The notes below the pieces were generated by a model. It ran no database searches. It was not told where the DNA came from and worked only from the letters and a program-made list of their open reading frames with translations. 64,000 nt of DNA from Gordonia jinghuaiqii (GTDB lineage: Bacteria; Actinomycetota; Actinomycetes; Mycobacteriales; Mycobacteriaceae): the NCBI RefSeq assembly GCF_014041935.1, contig NZ_CP059491.1:3410001-3474000 (forward strand). The letters run 5' to 3'. This document shows positions 62,804 through 64,000 of this stretch, piece after piece. The translations under genes and the position numbers were made by a program. How positions within the stretch are numbered: the first letter of the stretch is position 1; each line of letters begins with the position of its first letter.

Positions 62804-63553
62804 TCACGCACGCCGGCTCTCCTCGACGGCCGGCGCCACCAGATCGGCGATCTGCCGGTGGCACGAGAAACCCCAGTGGATGCCGTCGGGGTTCATCTCC
62901 GCGGCCGGGTCGTCGAACGCGTCGCGGGTCACGGGATAGAAGTCGACACAACGCAATCCGTGACGGGCCGCCCACCTCGACATCGCCGCCGTCGTCGGGA
63001 TCCGTCCCGCATGCACGTAGCCGTAGTAAGGACTGCGATGCGTCGGCGGCAGACAGACGACGATGGGCAGGTCCGGACGGAGCTGGGTGAGTGCCTCACG
63101 CACCTTCTCGAGATACTCGATCGTCACACGAGGCGGCAGCGCCAGCGGCCACCCGAGGCGAGAGCCGCGAGGCTGCACCCACGAATAGATCTCACGAACC
63201 CACTGCCGCAACCTATTCGGCCGCACATAGCGGATCTGCTCACGGAATGCGGTCGGCAACGGCGACGGCAACGTGTCCATCCCGCCGAAGGCGAGCACGA
63301 CGACATCGGCGTGCGGCACCGTGGCCCAGATGTTCGGATCCTGGGTCAGCGCCCACCACACATCGCGGCTCGTCCAGCCGATCCGCCCGAACAGGCGCAC
63401 TCCAAGGCCCACATCGGCCCCGACCATCGACGGCCAGATCTCCGGGTGGTCCGCCGGCAGACCGCCTTTCGGCCCGTAATACGCCAGCGAATCCGACAGG
63501 ACCAGCACACACCGATCCGACGTCCGACCGTCCGCCGGAGCCCGTTCCGTCAC
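62804..63553 (-). CDS. octT: SGNH-type octanoyltransferase of MGLP biosynthesis (OctT-like)
   Basis: A 249-residue SGNH-fold enzyme. GTG 63551-63553 overlaps the gpgP stop. The nucleophile block reads V-L-S-D-S-L-A-Y-Y-G (Ser near residue 22), the G-G-M-D-T strand replaces the usual G-x-N block, and D-G-I-H-W near the C-terminus supplies Asp and His. The M. tuberculosis counterpart Rv2418c octanoylates early precursors of methylglucose lipopolysaccharide. The neighbour gpgP, which makes the glucosylglycerate precursor, supports the same pathway here. No signal peptide. Confidence 0.85.
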   Translation of the reverse strand: MTERAPADGRTSDRCVLVLSDSLAYYGPKGGLPADHPEIWPSMVGADVGLGVRLFGRIGWTSRDVWWALTQDPNIWATVPHADVVVLAFGGMDTLPSPLPTAFREQIRYVRPNRLRQWVREIYSWVQPRGSRLGWPLALPPRVTIEYLEKVREALTQLRPDLPIVVCLPPTHRSPYYGYVHAGRIPTTAAMSRWAARHGLRCVDFYPVTRDAFDDPAAEMNPDGIHWGFSCHRQIADLVAPAVEESRRA

Positions 63554-64000
63554 TGAATCGCGGGGTCGGAGTCCTCCGCGGAGGCATTCCACACGTCGAG
63601 GCGCCACCGCGGGAGCACACCCGGCTTGCCGTGACCCGACAGCTGCACCCAGCTGGTGTTCGCGAGACCCCCGAAGGAAGGCCAGTTCTCCACCGGCAGG
63701 CCGAGCAACGCCGCCGTCATCGCCGCAATGACCCCACCATGGGCCACCAGCACGACCGGCGACTCCGCACTGTCCCCGGTGCCCCACTCCGGCAACTGCT
63801 CGATGAGCTCGTCGACGAGAGGCGTCGCACGCCCGGCGACGTCGACACGACTCTCCCCGCCGGGCGGCGTCCAGGTCGCGTCGTCACGCCACACCGCACG
63901 CGCACCCGGCGCGACCTTGTCGACATCGAGATGGGTCAGACCCTGCCATTCACCCAGATGCGTCTCGCGGAGCCGCACATCGGTTGTCACCGGCAGACCG
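63550..64000 (-). CDS. gpgP: Glucosyl-3-phosphoglycerate phosphatase, 5' truncated by window edge
   Basis: The C-terminal 149 codons of a histidine-phosphatase-superfamily enzyme: E-T-H-L-G-E-W-Q-G, W-x-P-P-G-G-E-S-R-V-D-V-A, then V-V-L-V-A-H-G-G-V-I-A-A (second catalytic His) and N-T-S-W-V-Q-L. The N-terminal R-H-G motif lies past the window end. In M. tuberculosis (Rv2419c) it removes phosphate from glucosyl-3-phosphoglycerate, the second step of MGLP synthesis. Stop overlaps octT start (GTGA). Confidence 0.9.
   Translation of the reverse strand, partial: GLPVTTDVRLRETHLGEWQGLTHLDVDKVAPGARAVWRDDATWTPPGGESRVDVAGRATPLVDELIEQLPEWGTGDSAESPVVLVAHGGVIAAMTAALLGLPVENWPSFGGLANTSWVQLSGHGKPGVLPRWRLDVWNASAEDSDPAIQ

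Overview
The window is a high-GC actinobacterial chromosome segment. GTG starts, ATGA/GTGA overlaps and gene order match the Mycobacteriales: from dnaG to gpgP the backbone parallels the M. tuberculosis stretch around Rv2343c-Rv2419c (dnaG, dgt, glyS, smtB-zur, uppS, recO, era, a CorC-like protein, ybeY, phoH, rsmE, dnaJ2, hrcA, hemW, sirA-cysH, GH15, lepA, the transglutaminase/alpha-E/ATP-grasp trio, rpsT, holA, comEC-comEA, degV, octT, gpgP). The relative order is my recollection of that genome. Gordonia or a close relative is the best guess, but the genus is inference.

1-5.3 kb: accessory genes, namely a TetR fragment, an Mce-associated membrane protein, a PNPOx-fold protein, a PEP-mutase-like enzyme, a DHFR-fold protein, a divergent qorB/qorR pair with a palindrome between them, and a small acidic protein. 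5.3-7.9 kb: a decayed element at the 3' end of tRNA-Asn, bounded by a 23-bp direct repeat. It holds a broken serine recombinase, a PadR/HAAS pair with a palindromic operator, and an unknown protein. 8.1-12.8 kb: four same-strand genes (NCS2-like permease, BiuH-like cysteine hydrolase, AtzF-like allophanate hydrolase, GntR regulator) that look like a biuret or ureide nitrogen-scavenging operon.

12.9-37.7 kb: a CAT-anticodon tRNA resembling tRNA-Ile2, a DHFR-like pseudogene, then housekeeping genes for replication priming (dnaG), dNTP control (dgt), translation (glyS, era, ybeY, rsmE), zinc homeostasis (smtB-zur), the cell-wall lipid carrier (uppS), repair (recO), stress response (dnaJ2, hrcA) and heme metabolism (hemW). 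An atypical pyruvate-kinase-like protein and a DUF3533 exporter-like protein are inserted among them.

37.8-43.6 kb: a compact assimilatory sulfate operon, sirA-cysH-cysD-cysN-chelatase, every junction overlapping. It is preceded by features absent from ordinary ORF calls: a perfect palindrome, a 26-residue apparently leaderless peptide of the RRH-x-D-L...C-R type, and a hairpin that buries the sirA ribosome binding site. This looks like a cysteine-responsive attenuator.

43.6-64 kb: two coupled small membrane proteins, a GH15 trehalase-like enzyme, a CDF transporter, an M3 peptidase, lepA with an apparent ATT start codon, a hydrolase/PemK-like pair, the conserved transglutaminase/alpha-E/ATP-grasp trio, a sulfotransferase-like gene, rpsT, holA, a broken HD-GYP/LuxR gene, comEC-comEA, degV, and octT with the 3' part of gpgP (methylglucose lipopolysaccharide synthesis).
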